The notes beneath the pieces are model-generated. The model ran no database searches and had not been told where the DNA came from. It worked only from the letters and a program-made list of their open reading frames with translations. DNA of 64,000 bases from Chlorops oryzae (taxonomy: Eukaryota; Arthropoda; Insecta; Diptera; Chloropidae), in contig CM035808.1 of NCBI GenBank assembly GCA_020466095.1, forward strand, positions 68,023,957 through 68,087,956, given 5' to 3'. Of this stretch, positions 42,901-55,348 are shown in pieces (the stretch's first letter is position 1; every line of letters begins with the position of its first letter). Position numbers and translations under genes: made by a program.

Positions 42901-43184
42901 ACGGGGGTGGGGATGTTGCGATTAAGATATAGTTTTGTATAAACCGTACAGTGTAAAGAGGTATTAAAGGTTTGCCGTGTAAAGGCGCACATAGTTGTCC
43001 AGTATAAAATGTATGAAAAGCGATAGAAAGTTTCGATATGTAGCATACATCCCCATTTTGATGTTTTCATTCGATTTAAATTAGCAGAGCAGGAAGCACA
43101 CGAAAGTGTAAGATTGAATTATCTTTTATTTTATAACATGTTATTTGTAACACTTTAAATTTTTTTTATTTATGTTAGCGTAGG
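42901..43184 (+). repeat. BEL polypurine tract and truncated 3' LTR (copy 2)
   Basis: TGTTGCGATTAAG starts at 42914. Same cut at GTAGG as copy 1. Confidence 0.9.
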
Positions 43185-46100
43185 TAGGCAACTGTGGTGG
43201 AGATCACAGAGCAAATTATAGGGGATGTCCAGTATATAAAGAACTAAAAAATCGTATGTCAGAAAAAAAAGCAAGCCAGTCGTAATAATCCGAATCAAAA
43301 TGCATTCCAAAACCCAATTTTCTCACAGCCTAATAAATCCAGCGTTCCAGTGACTAATAAAATGTCCTATGCAAATGTTGCTAGCTCTGCCATAAGTGCC
43401 CATTCTGCCTCTCAACAGCAGAACGGTAGCTTGGAATCCATGTTAGTCAGTCTGACACAGTGTATGACACAATTTATGTCGCAAATGCAAAACACACTCC
43501 AGGAGTTACTAAGAGCACAAAACCAGTTGCTTCAAATTTTAACTGCACAAAAATGAGTTTATTTATTATATCCTCATGGAATGCAAATGGTATAAATCAG
43601 CGTAAGCTAGAATTATCACATTTCCTCTCAAACTACTCTATTGATGTGATGCTTATTTCGGAGACACATCTAACAGATAAAAATAATTTTTCGCTATAAG
43701 GCTATAAATTTTACAAAACAAACCACCCCGATGGGAAAGCACACGGAGGAACAGGTATATTGATTCGTAATAGAATTGAACATTTCCTTGTCGAACCTTT
43801 CGCAAAAAATTACTTCAAAGCGACTTCAGTTTCTATTGAAAGTTGTGGTGCAAATTTCATTTTGTCAGCAATATATTGCCCTCCACGATTCTCAGTCAGC
43901 GAAAATCACTTTAATGAATTTTTCAACACCCTTGGAAATAAATTTTTAGCAGCAGGCGATTATAATGCAAAACACACCCATTGGGGCTCCCGTCTGATCT
44001 CTCCAAGGGGTAAACAATTATACAACACACTGATAAATAGCTCCAGTACTCTGGGATTTATTTCGCCCGGACATCCCACGTATTGGCCAACAGATCGAAA
44101 TAAAATACCAGATCTCATAGACTTTACCATTACAAGAGGCTTTGATAATTCGCGTATTACAACGTCGATTTGCTACGAAATGTCCTCAGATCATTGTCCT
44201 CTACTAATAGAAATTTCAGAAAACATAAGAACAACATGCCCCCCTTTTAGACTGACCACTTCAAAAACGAACTGGGTTAATTATAAAAAGTATGTTGCAA
44301 CACACATACACTCCGAATATACAATATGTAATGAAAGTCAAATCGATGAAGCGGCAGCAACCCTGAATTCAATATTAACTTCAGCGGCGGAGCATTCTAC
44401 TCCAAAAGCCTTTGAGCCTGCCGTTAGAAATTTTCATCATACTAATAGTCATATTAAAAGATTATTGCGAGAAAAACGTAGATTGAGAAGAGAATGGCAA
44501 CAACATAAGTCCCCTGGCAGTAAAGCTATACTCAATACAGCTTCAAAGCAACTTAAAACTGCTCTTCAAAAAGACCAAGACAGGAAAAACTATAATTTCA
44601 TTTCAAATCTTGCACCTAATAGCACGTCGAAAGAGTCATTATGGCGAGCTCTCAAAAAAAAAAATTCACCCATAGAACATGAATCTCCCTTAAGGAATTC
44701 AAGAGGAAACTGGGCAAGAAGTGATGAGGAAAAAGCGTTAGTCTTTGCTCAACACTTGTGCTCAGTTTTTCTACCAAACCCACCGGTAAACGGCCTTAGA
44801 TTTCCCCTCTGCGAGGTGAACAACCAAATTATCTCTATAACATTTAATGCCAATGAAATAAAATGCATAATTGAGGAAAATTTTTGCGAGAAAAAATCTC
44901 CAGGCTATGACTATATAACCCCAAAAATGATCAAGGAATTGCCAAACATTGCTCTTACGTACGCAGCACGACTTTTTAATGCTATTGTGAGCTTCTCCTA
45001 CTTCCCTGTGATATGGAAAGAATCGGTCATCATGATGATACTGAAGCCCGGAAAAGACCCGACGACAGCCAGCTCATATCGCCCAATAAGCCTTCTCCCC
45101 TGCTTATCTAAGCTCTTTGAAAAAGCTCTTCTACAAGAACATATGCAATTAATTGAAAATTGGCTCTCTACCTGGCGAATTAATGTCAACGAAGGTAAAT
45201 GTAAACACATTACATTTACGCTTAGAAGAGGTATAAGCCCTGCTATTCTCCTTAAAGGAGTCTCCATCCCCCAAGTAAATAGTGTAATCTACTTAGGAGT
45301 CCACTTAGATAAACGATTAACTTGGCGAAAGCACATCGAAGCAAAGAGGACCAATCTGAAACTTAAAGCATCAAAAATTCACTGGCTAATTAACTATCGC
45401 TCCCCTCTTAATATGGAGTATAAAGTTCTATTATATAATAGTGTATTAAAGCCAATCTGGTCTTATGGCATTGAGTTGTGGGGAAATGCCTGCGCATCCT
45501 CTATAGAAATAATCCAAAGAGCTCAATCGAAAATTCTTAGAATCATTACAGGTGCTCCATGGTACATACGTAATGAAAGCATTCACCGCGATCTGCAAGT
45601 CCCACTTATTAAGGATGAAATCGTTCGCCTAAAATCATCCTATCATGAGAAGCTAAGGAGTCACTCAAATCAGCTGGCAAGAAGCCTTAACAATACAACA
45701 CGTCGAACACGGTTAAGAAGAAAGGACCTTCCGTCCGCTTCTATTATTTTGGTAACATAGCACCGATACTCTGTTATCTGCACCTCGCTCGTGCATGTCA
45801 GATGTTTGGCCAATTAAGGAATCATACAGATTGAGGCACCTCGCTCGTGCAAGCTCAATGCTCGTAACAACCATCAGAGTAGCCGTTCCAGCCAACCAAT
45901 TTTACGCACCTTGCTCGTGCGCACCGTACGCTTATCCAACCAAGGATTCACTAAGCTTGACGCACCTCGCTCGTGCATGATCAAGACTCATCCTAGCAAA
46001 GGACACGGCTTAACAGTAATAAGTCCTCAGCAGCCCAGTTTCTCAAATAGAGGCCCGTGGGAATCAAAACTATTATATTTCTGTATAAATAGTTAAGTTA

Positions 46101-46198
46101 TATTTAAAAAATAAGATTTGATTAATTACTGTTAGTTCCCACCCCCAAAGGAAGATCCAGTAAAGAGAAGCAAAGTTTAAATAAAAAAAAAAAAATAA
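43185..46198 (+). mobile_element. Jockey-type LINE (copy 2), RT core deleted
   Basis: As copy 1, but 474 bp shorter in ORF2. An extra A near 43269 disturbs the ORF1 remnant. The 3' UTR hairpin motifs and A-rich tail are retained. Confidence 0.92.
43553..45760 (+). pseudogene. LINE ORF2 (copy 2) with in-frame 474-bp deletion
   Basis: Same early stop (43697-43699). From 43760 the frame is open for 666 codons. At 45131 the text jumps from LFEKALL directly to QEHMQLIENW, removing 158 residues that include the LDIAQAFDKVW motif, GVPQGSVLGP and catalytic FADD. The deletion keeps the frame and has only a two-base overlap (CT) at its edges. The product would be an endonuclease with a dead RT. Other substitutions: Arg to Lys in SPRGKQLYN, Ser to Thr in SRITTSI, Glu to Lys in SHIKRLL. 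Confidence 0.92.
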
Positions 46199-47175
46199 TT
46201 TTCATGTTTACAAAAAAAGTTGTAACTTGAACATTTTTCAACCGATTTTGATAAGCGATAGCATATTTTACTCGAGATACAATGTACTTTGATAATAACT
46301 GTAAGAAACTGAATGTTTTTTTTGGATTTGTTACATCAAAAATACGTCAAACTGTAAACAACGTGAAAAAAATGGGTAAATTTTAGATAACTTTCATAAA
46401 TATCCAATTTTTTTTGTAGGAAGTATAGATAATTGTATACGTTTCGAAAGCTCAATGTTTCTTGTTTCCAAAACTGTATAGCAATTGAAAATCGGAGAGA
46501 ACAAAAGACAAAAGAAAACATCAAACTATTTCTAATTTTCGTTTGCTTCATTGATTTTGATAGCTAAAAAATGTAAAGCATACTTTATTGAGTAAAATAA
46601 ATAAAGAGACTTTCATAATTTTAAAAATATTAAAGCATACTCGTTGGTGTAAACGAAGGAAGCACTTTGAAAGTTGCACATAAATGGTCATAACTTCAAT
46701 ATTAGCCCAAAGATTTCATTCGTTGGTATCACGTTTTGTTCACAAGGTTTCATTTTGTACGTGTGGTTTTTCAAAAAAAATACAGTCTTAGGATTTGTAT
46801 TTTTTTAAATTTAAACATGATATTTTTTTCTTAATTTTGAATAGAAAAAAATATTTTTTTTGAACTTTTGGCTTATGTTACATTGACACTGTACCATAAT
46901 ATCATACAAAAGGGACATATTTTGATTTAAAATTTTATATTCTTTAAGTTAGTTCATCATTTAACTAGGTAGTTTGTTTCTATCTCGAGATATGATCCAT
47001 CAAATGAAAGTACTTTTGAAAAAAATAGCCAAAATTTCAAATGGTCATATCTCAAAAACCAAACCATTCAAAAAATTTTCGATGGGGTTTTCGGCTTCAG
47101 GCACCCAAAATCTATGAAAAAAGTGGAGCGGGATCAACTGTACATTTATTTTTTTTAATTTTGTAAACTAGTGTA
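46199..47175 (+). repeat. AT-rich segment with repeat D (copy 2)
   Basis: Collinear with 36441-37420. It includes small changes such as GTATACGTTTCG for GTATATGTTTCG. Non-coding. Confidence 0.85.
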
Positions 47176-47856
47176 ATTGGATATAAAAATGAAAAAGTTA
47201 TTGAAATTGGATTTGAAAGTAAAATTTATATATATTTATAAATTGATTTTAGTTGTTAAATATGCACATATAGCCCGACGCTCTTATTTCTAAAATAACA
47301 TAAGTCGTAACATAGTAGATGTATGGAAAGTGTATCTAGAATTCAATTTAAAGCTTTTAAGTAAAGCATTTAATTTACATTCAAAAGATGTTTGTGCAAA
47401 TCAATATAAATTGATTAATGTTTATATATTAACTTATAATTTGCTTTATTTGTTTTATTAATAATATTTAGTTATTTTTTTATTTAAATAATCTATAATA
47501 AAATTTTAAGATTAATTATAGTATATAATATAAGTATTGTTAAAGAAAATTTAAATAAATGGAAAAATATTTATTTAAAAAGTAAATATAACTAATTTTA
47601 CCTTGTTTATCAGGATTAATTAAATATTTAATAAAATTTTATTTTTCTCGAATTAAAAAGAGTTAATGAATTATGTAAGTCAATCTGATAAAATGGTTTT
47701 TTATAATTCATTAGAAATGAAAAGATATTCGTTTATAAATATATCTAGTTTTTTAAGAAATAAATTAACTTAAGGATTTTTAAATGTATTTAATTAATTT
47801 TTTATTAAATATTTTTAAAATTTAATATATTATGGGATAAGCTGTAAAGTAAATTT
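47176..47856 (+). other. NUMT (copy 2)
   Basis: Same mitochondrial srRNA - tRNA-Val - lrRNA segment as copy 1. tRNA-Val lies at 47344-47414. Confidence 0.93.
47344..47414 (+). tRNA. trnV: NUMT-borne mitochondrial tRNA-Val (copy 2)
   Basis: Identical to 37588-37658. Acceptor arms CAATTTA and TAAATTG retained. Confidence 0.9.
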
Positions 47857-47981
47857 TAAATAACATTAATAGTGCTTACATCATAATGTAAACAGAAAGA
47901 GAAGGCTCCTAATGTACAATTCTAGTATAAGTTGTTAATACTAGGATACTAGCGATATACCGGTCGCTGACCAAAAATACA

Positions 47982-48000
47982 CAATTCCTCTCCTATTGCC
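47982..48000. other. Copy 2/copy 3 junction with inverted mariner fragment
   Basis: AATTCCTCTCCTATTG (47983-47998) is the exact reverse complement of mariner bases 39293-39308. On its left is the post-NUMT text, on its right BEL RT at the position matching 31057. Confidence 0.85.
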
Positions 48001-48002
48001 TA

Positions 48003-48410
48003 TTGAGCCTCGATAAAGGAAACGACTCCAATTTCCAGAAGGTTCTGGGAATGTATTGGGATACATTTGATGATTGCTTCAAATATTTTTTGGCCTTTGG
48101 AAAGGTGAATGATGTGCGACCACCGACGAAACGCGAAGTATTAAGCATTACAATGTCGGTGTTTGATCCGTTTAATGCCGTGGCTTATTATTTGAGAATG
48201 GCCAAGCTGATTCTTCAGTCGATATGTCAACAACAGCTGACTTGGGATGAGCCCATCACTGAGGAAATATTCCAGGCATGGACGAAATGGAAGCAAAATT
48301 TGGAGGATATTAAACGCATCAAGATACCTCGTTGGTACGGGAATGGATGCCTAAGAAACGAAGGAGTTGTGGATAAAAGCAGTAGTCTGTACAAGTCGAC
48401 GCCTATTTAA
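48003..48410 (+). pseudogene. BEL RT C-terminal fragment (copy 3)
   Basis: Only the end of the RT region remains, from SLDKGNDSNFQKVLGMYWD to SSSLYKSTPI. The catalytic region is missing because of the duplication breakpoint. Confidence 0.92.
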
Positions 48411-49611
48411 GATGCAGACGGATTAATCCGAGTGGGAGGCGGTATTGACAATGCGTTGATGGTACCTTATGATACCCGTTCACCGATAACTTTGCCCAAG
48501 GATCGCGTATTGTCGACCCTTGTGATACAGCATTTCCACCGTCTATGTAGGCATCAAAACAAGAAGACCGTTATCGCGGAGGTACGTCGTAAATATTGGA
48601 TTCCTAATATTAGACAGCTTGTGGGTCGGCAACAACGTGACTGCCAAGAATATAAAAATAGAAATGCCAGACCAGAAGAGCCAAAAATGGGACAGCTACC
48701 AGAGGATCGACTTTCCCCATATCTGCGTGCATTTTCGTATACGGGAATCGATTATATGGGGCCATTTGGCATTACAGTTGGTCGAAGAACGGAAAAGCGT
48801 TGGATTTGTTTGTTCACGTGTCTAACCACTCGTGCGATTCATTTAGATGTTGCGAAGGACCTGTCAACGGATACGTGTCTAATGTGTATAAGAAATTTTA
48901 TCAACAGGCGAGGAACTCCAGTTCGCATCCGTTCCGATAACGGCACATATTTTGTAGGCGCCGCGAAAGAAATTCGAAATCATTGGAATAATCACCGAAT
49001 CGGAGAAACTCTAGCTGACAAGCGAATCGAATGGGTTTTCAACAACCCGTTGAACCCCCACGTCGGGCGATGATGGGAACGTCTGGTTCGTAGTGTGAAA
49101 AGAGCCATGGGACATGTATTGCAAAAGCACCCGGTGCAGGAGCATTCTCTTTATAGCCTCATGTTAGAAGCTGAAAATATTGTTTATTCGCGGCCCCTGA
49201 CTCACATACCTGTCGACGCACCAAATGAAGAACCACTGACCCCCAATCATTTTCTGGTAGGTTCCACTAACACCACTTAGATTTCCCACCCTGCTGTCAA
49301 CCGAAAGCATTGGCGAAAGGTTCAGCAATTGCAAAACAGCTTTTGGAAGAAATGGGTGTCAGAATACCTTCCCGACTTGTGCCGCAGAACAAAATGGTAT
49401 CAACCCGCAACACCACTTAGGCAAGACGATGTTGTGTTGATTTGCGATAAAAACATTCGTCGAGCAAATTGGCCTATGGGGATCATCTCTAGAACATTCC
49501 CTGGAAAGGACAATCAAGTGCGAGGTGTTGAAGTGCGTACGAAGGATGGACTTGTCAAACGACCAGCATGTATGATTGCAAAACTGGATGTTTGTGAATC
49601 TATGGGGTAGA
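48411..49611 (+). pseudogene. BEL integrase (copy 3)
   Basis: Same text and same stops as copies 1 and 2 (49071-49073 and about 49278-49280). Confidence 0.9.
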
Positions 49612-49614
49612 TTC

Positions 49615-49898
49615 ACGGGGGTGGGGATGTTGCGATTAAGATATAGTTTTGTATAAACCGTACAGTGTAAAGAGGTATTAAAGGTTTGCCGTGTAAAGGC
49701 GCACATAGTTGTCCAGTATAAAATGTATGAAAAGCGATAGAAAGTTTCGATATGTAGCATACATCCCCATTTTGATGTTTTCATTCGATTTAAATTAGCA
49801 GAGCAGGAAGCACACGAAAGTGTAAGATTGAATTATCTTTTATTTTATAACATGTTATTTGTAACACTTTAAATTTTTTTTATTTATGTTAGCGTAGG
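49615..49898 (+). repeat. BEL polypurine tract and truncated 3' LTR (copy 3)
   Basis: TGTTGCGATTAAG starts at 49628. Same cut as in the other copies. Confidence 0.9.
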
Positions 49899-52800
49899 TA
49901 GGCAACTGTGGTGGAGATCACAGAGCAAATTATAGGGGATGTCCAGTATATAAAGAACTAAAAAATCGTATGTCAGAAAAAAAGCAAGCCAGTCGTAATA
50001 ATCCGAATCAAAATGCATTCCAAAACCCAATTTTCTCACAGCCTAATAAATCCAGCGTTCCAGTGACTAATAAAATGTCCTATGCAAATGTTGCTAGCTC
50101 TGCCATAAGTGCCCATTCTGCCTCTCAACAGCAGAACGGTAGCTTGGAATCCATGTTAGTCAGTCTGACACAGTGTATGACACAATTTATGTCGCAAATG
50201 CAAAACACACTCCAGGAGTTACTAAGAGCACAAAACCAGTTGCTTCAAATTTTAACTGCACAAAAATGAGTTTATTTATTATATCCTCATGGAATGCAAA
50301 TGGTATAAATCAGCGTAAGCTAGAATTATCACATTTCCTCTCAAACTACTCTATTGATGTGATGCTTATTTCGGAGACACATCTAACAGATAAAAATAAT
50401 TTTTCGCTATAAGGCTATAAATTTTACAAAACAAACCACCCCGATGGGAAAGCACACGGAGGAACAGGTATATTGATTCGTAATAGAATTGAACATTTCC
50501 TTGTCGAACCTTTCGCAAAAAATTACTTCAAAGCGACTTCAGTTTCTATTGAAAGTTGTGGTGCAAATTTCATTTTGTCAGCAATATATTGCCCTCCACG
50601 ATTCTCAGTCAGCGAAAATCACTTTAATGAATTTTTCAACACCCTTGGAAATAAATTTTTAGCAGCAGGCGATTATAATGCAAAACACACCCATTGGGGC
50701 TCCCGTCTGATCTCTCCAAGGGGTAGACAATTATACAACACACTGATAAATAGCTCCAGTACTCTGGGATTTATTTCGCCCGGACATCCCACGTATTGGC
50801 CAACAGATCGAAATAAAATACCAGATCTCATAGACTTTACCATTACAAGAGGCTTTGATAATTCGCGTATTTCAACGTCGATTTGCTACGAAATGTCCTC
50901 AGATCATTGTCCTCTACTAATAGAAATTTCAGAAAACATAAGAACAACATGCCCCCCTTTTAGACTGACCACTTCAAAAACGAACTGGGTTAATTATAAA
51001 AAGTATGTTGCAACACACATACACTCCGAATATACAATATGTAATGAAAGTCAAATCGATGAAGCGGCAGCAACCCTGAATTCAATATTAACTTCAGCGG
51101 CGGAGCATTCTACTCCAAAAGCCTTTGAGCCTGCCGTTAGAAATTTTCATCATACTAATAGTCATATTGAAAGATTATTGCGAGAAAAACGTAGATTGAG
51201 AAGAGAATGGCAACAACATAAGTCCCCTGGCAGTAAAGCTATACTCAATACAGCTTCAAAGCAACTTAAAACTGCTCTTCAAAAAGACCAAGACAGGAAA
51301 AACTATAATTTCATTTCAAATCTTGCACCTAATAGCACGTCGAAAGAGTCATTATGGCGAGCTCTCAAAAAAAAAAATTCACCCATAGAACATGAATCTC
51401 CCTTAAGGAATTCAAGAGGAAACTGGGCAAGAAGTGATGAGGAAAAAGCGTTAGTCTTTGCTCAACACTTGTGCTCAGTTTTTCTACCAAACCCACCGGT
51501 AAACGGCCTTAGATTTCCCCTCTGCGAGGTGAACAACCAAATTATCTCTATAACATTTAATGCCAATGAAATAAAATGCATAATTGAGGAAAATTTTTGC
51601 GAGAAAAAATCTCCAGGCTATGACTATATAACCCCAAAAATGATCAAGGAATTGCCAAACATTGCTCTTACGTACGCAGCACGACTTTTTAATGCTATTG
51701 TGAGCTTCTCCTACTTCCCTGTGATATGGAAAGAATCGGTCATCATGATGATACTGAAGCCCGGAAAAGACCCGACGACAGCCAGCTCATATCGCCCAAT
51801 AAGCCTTCTCCCCTGCTTATCTAAGCTCTTTGAAAAAGCTCTTCTTATAAAAATAACGCCATACATCCACGAGAATAACTTAATCCCTGCTCATCAATTT
51901 GGCTTTAGAAAAAAACATGGAACTATTGAACAGGTAAATCGAATCACTCGCGAAATTCGTAACGCCTTGGAAAAAAAAGAATATTGTTCTGCAATATTCC
52001 TAGATATCGCTCAAGCTTTCGACAAAGTGTGGCATGGGGGTCTTATTGCTAAAATAAAGTCCCTACTTCCTCAAAATCTTCACGAAATTCTTATATCATA
52101 CCTCCAAAATAGATTCTTTAGAGTAAGAGTTAGTGAATTTATAACGGAAAAATTTGAAATTAAAGCAGGAGTCCCGCAAGGCAGTGTATTAGGCCCCTCT
52201 CTTTACCTTCTTCTAACAGCCGATATCCCCACTAGAGATAATATTGTAATGTCAACTTTTGCTGACGACACAGCATTATTGAGCTGCCACCGCGATCCCA
52301 TGGAAGCATCAAGAATCCTACAAGAACATATGCAATTAATTGAAAATTGGCTCTCTACCTGGCGAATTAATGTCAACGAAGGTAAATGTAAACACATTAC
52401 ATTTACGCTTAGAAGAGGTATAAGCCCTGCTATTCTCCTTAAAGGAGTCTCCATCCCCCAAGTAAATAGTGTAATCTACTTAGGAGTCCACTTAGATAAA
52501 CGATTAACTTGGCGAAAGCACATCGAAGCAAAGAGGACCAATCTGAAACTTAAAGCATCAAAAATTCACTGGCTAATTAACTATCGCTCCCCTCTTAATA
52601 TGGAGTATAAAGTTCTATTATATAATAGTGTATTAAAGCCAATCTGGTCTTATGGCATTGAGTTGTGGGGAAATGCCTGCGCATCCTCTATAGAAATAAT
52701 CCAAAGAGCTCAATCGAAAATTCTTAGAATCATTACAGGTGCTCCATGGTACATACGTAATGAAAGCATTCACCGCGATCTGCAAGTCCCACTTATTAAG

Positions 52801-53384
52801 GATGAAATCGTTCGCCTAAAATCATCCTATCATGAGAAGCTAAGGAGTCACTCAAATCAGCTGGCAAGAAGCCTTAACAATACAACACGTCGAACACGGT
52901 TAAGAAGAAAGGACCTTCCGTCCGCTTCTATTATTTTGGTAACATAGCACCGATACTCTGTTATCTGCACCTCGCTCGTGCATGTCAGATGTTTGGCCAA
53001 TTAAGGAATCATACAGATTGAGGCACCTCGCTCGTGCAAGCTCAATGCTCGTAACAACCATCAGAGTAGCCGTTCCAGCCAACCAATTTTACGCACCTTG
53101 CTCGTGCGCACCGTACGCTTATCCAACCAAGGATTCACTAAGCTTGACGCACCTCGCTCGTGCATGATCAAGACTCATCCTAGCAAAGGACACGGCTTAA
53201 CAGTAATAAGTCCTCAGCAGCCCAGTTTCTCAAATAGAGGCCCGTTGGAATCAAAACTATTATATTTCTGTATAAATAGTTAAGTTATATTTAAAAAATA
53301 AGATTTGATTAATTACTGTTAGTTCCCACCCCCAAAGGAAGATCCAGTAAAGAGAAGCAAAGTTTAAATAAAAAAAAAAAAATA
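49899..53384 (+). mobile_element. Jockey-type LINE (copy 3), best-preserved copy
   Basis: ORF1 tail 49900-50269 (open), ORF2, 3' UTR with the four hairpin motifs, and A-rich end. It has neither the base loss of copy 1 nor the deletion of copy 2. Confidence 0.92.
50266..52947 (+). pseudogene. LINE ORF2 (copy 3), interrupted only by one stop
   Basis: ATG overlapping the ORF1 stop as ATGA. The endonuclease start is as in copy 1, with the stop TAA at 50410-50412 after NNFSL. Unlike copy 1, the run of four C after ACCA keeps the following codons (GYKFYKTNHPDGKAHGGTGI) in the ORF2 frame, so one nonsense codon is the only visible lesion. All endonuclease and RT motifs, including FADD and GVPQGSVLGP, are intact. 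Because the LINE lacks most of ORF1 it is not autonomous. Confidence 0.92.
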
Positions 53385-54363
53385 ATTTTCATGTTTACAA
53401 AAAAAGTTGTAACTTGAACATTTTTCAACCGATTTTGATAAGCGATAGCATATTTTACTCGAGATACAATGTACTTTGATAATAACTGTAAGAAACTGAA
53501 TGTTTTTTTTGGATTTGTTACATCAAAAATACGTCAAACTGTAAACAACGTGAAAAAAATGGGTAAATTTTAGATAACTTTCATAAATATCCAATTTTTT
53601 TTGTAGGAAGTATAGATAATTGTATATGTTTCGAAAGCTCAATGTTTCTAGTTTCCAAAACTGTATAGCAATTGAAAATCGGAGAGAACAAAAGACAAAA
53701 GAAAACATCAAACTATTTCTAATTTTCGTTTGCTTCATTGATTTTGATAGCTAAAAAATGTAAAGCATACTTTATTGAGTAAAATAAATAAAGAGACTTT
53801 CATAATTTTAAAAATATTAAAGCATACTCGTTGGTGTAAACGAAGGAAGCACTTTGAAAGTTGCACATAAATGGTCATAACTTCAATATTAGCCCAAAGA
53901 TTTCATTCGTTGGTATCACGTTTTGTTCACAAGGTTTCATTTTGTACGTGTGGTTTTTCAAAAAAAATACAGTCTTAGGATTTGTATTTTTTTAAATTTA
54001 AACATGATATTTTTTTCTTAATTTTGAATAGAAAAAAATATTTTTTTTGAACTTTTGGCTTATGTTACATTGACACTGTACCATAATATCATACAAAAGG
54101 GACATATTTTGATTTAAAATTTTATATTCTTTAAGTTAGTTCATCATTTAACTAGGTAGTTTGTTTCTATCTCGAGATATGATCCATCAAATGAAAGTAC
54201 TTTTGAAAAAAATAGCCAAAATTTCAAATGGTCATATCTCAAAAACCAAACCATTCAAAAAATTTTCGATGGGGTTTTCGGCTTCAGGCACCCAAAATCT
54301 ATGAAAAAAGTGGAGCGGGATCAACTGTACATTTATTTTTTTTAATTTTGTAAACTAGTGTAA
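53385..54363 (+). repeat. AT-rich segment with repeat D (copy 3)
   Basis: Collinear with 36441-37420. Non-coding. Confidence 0.85.
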
Positions 54364-55043
54364 TTGGATATAAAAATGAAAAAGTTATTGAAATTGGATT
54401 TGAAAGTAAAATTTATATATATTTATAAATTGATTTTAGTTGTTAAATATGCACATATAGCCCGACGCTCTTATTTCTAAAATAACATAAGTCGTAACAT
54501 AGTAGATGTATGGAAAGTGTATCTAGAATTCAATTTAAAGCTTTTAAGTAAAGCATTTAATTTACATTCAAAAGATGTTTGTGCAAATCAATATAAATTG
54601 ATTAATGTTTATATATTAACTTATAATTTGCTTTATTTGTTTTATTAATAATATTTAGTTATTTTTTTATTTAAATAATCTATAATAAAATTTTAAGATT
54701 AATTATAGTATATAATATAAGTATTGTTAAAGAAAATTTAAATAAATGGAAAAATATTTATTTAAAAAGTAAATATAACTAATTTTACCTTGTTTATCAG
54801 GATTAATTAAATATTTAATAAAATTTTATTTTTCTCGAATTAAAAAGAGTTAATGAATTATGTAAGTCAATCTGATAAAATGGTTTTTTATAATTCATTA
54901 GAAATGAAAAGATATTCGTTTATAAATATATCTAGTTTTTTAAGAAATAAATTAACTTAAGGATTTTTAAATGTATTTAATTAATTTTTTATTAAATATT
55001 TTTAAAATTTAATATATTATGGGATAAGCTGTAAAGTAAATTT
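54364..55043 (+). other. NUMT (copy 3)
   Basis: Third copy of the mitochondrial segment, same order and same small losses. Confidence 0.93.
54531..54601 (+). tRNA. trnV: NUMT-borne mitochondrial tRNA-Val (copy 3)
   Basis: Same 71 bases as 37588-37658. CAATTTA/TAAATTG acceptor stem. Confidence 0.9.
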
Positions 55044-55348
55044 TAAATAACATTAATAGTGCTTACATCATAATGTAAACAGAAAGAGAAGGCTCCTAAT
55101 GTACAATTCTAGTATAAGTTGTTAATACTAGGATACTAGCGATATACCGGTCGCTGACCAAAAATACATATTTTTCTGTGTAAAATATTAAGTCCAGCTT
55201 TCGGTTGCTTTTTGACTTCAAAACTAATTGCGATCAGGAGCTCCAAGCAAACGGTTATATCAAAATACACCTGCGGTTATATAAAATTAAAATATATAAT
55301 ATAAATATATATAATAAATAAATATTCCTTTGAGGATATATATATATA

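Larger units (their letters stand above)
39331..47981 (+). repeat. Segmental duplication, copy 2
   Basis: Matches 29101 onward with an offset of 10230 and very few differences through BEL, LTR, LINE, D and NUMT, to about 38227 of copy 1. It lacks BEL 5' LTR and gag and lacks the mariner. One 474-bp deletion in the LINE. Confidence 0.95.
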
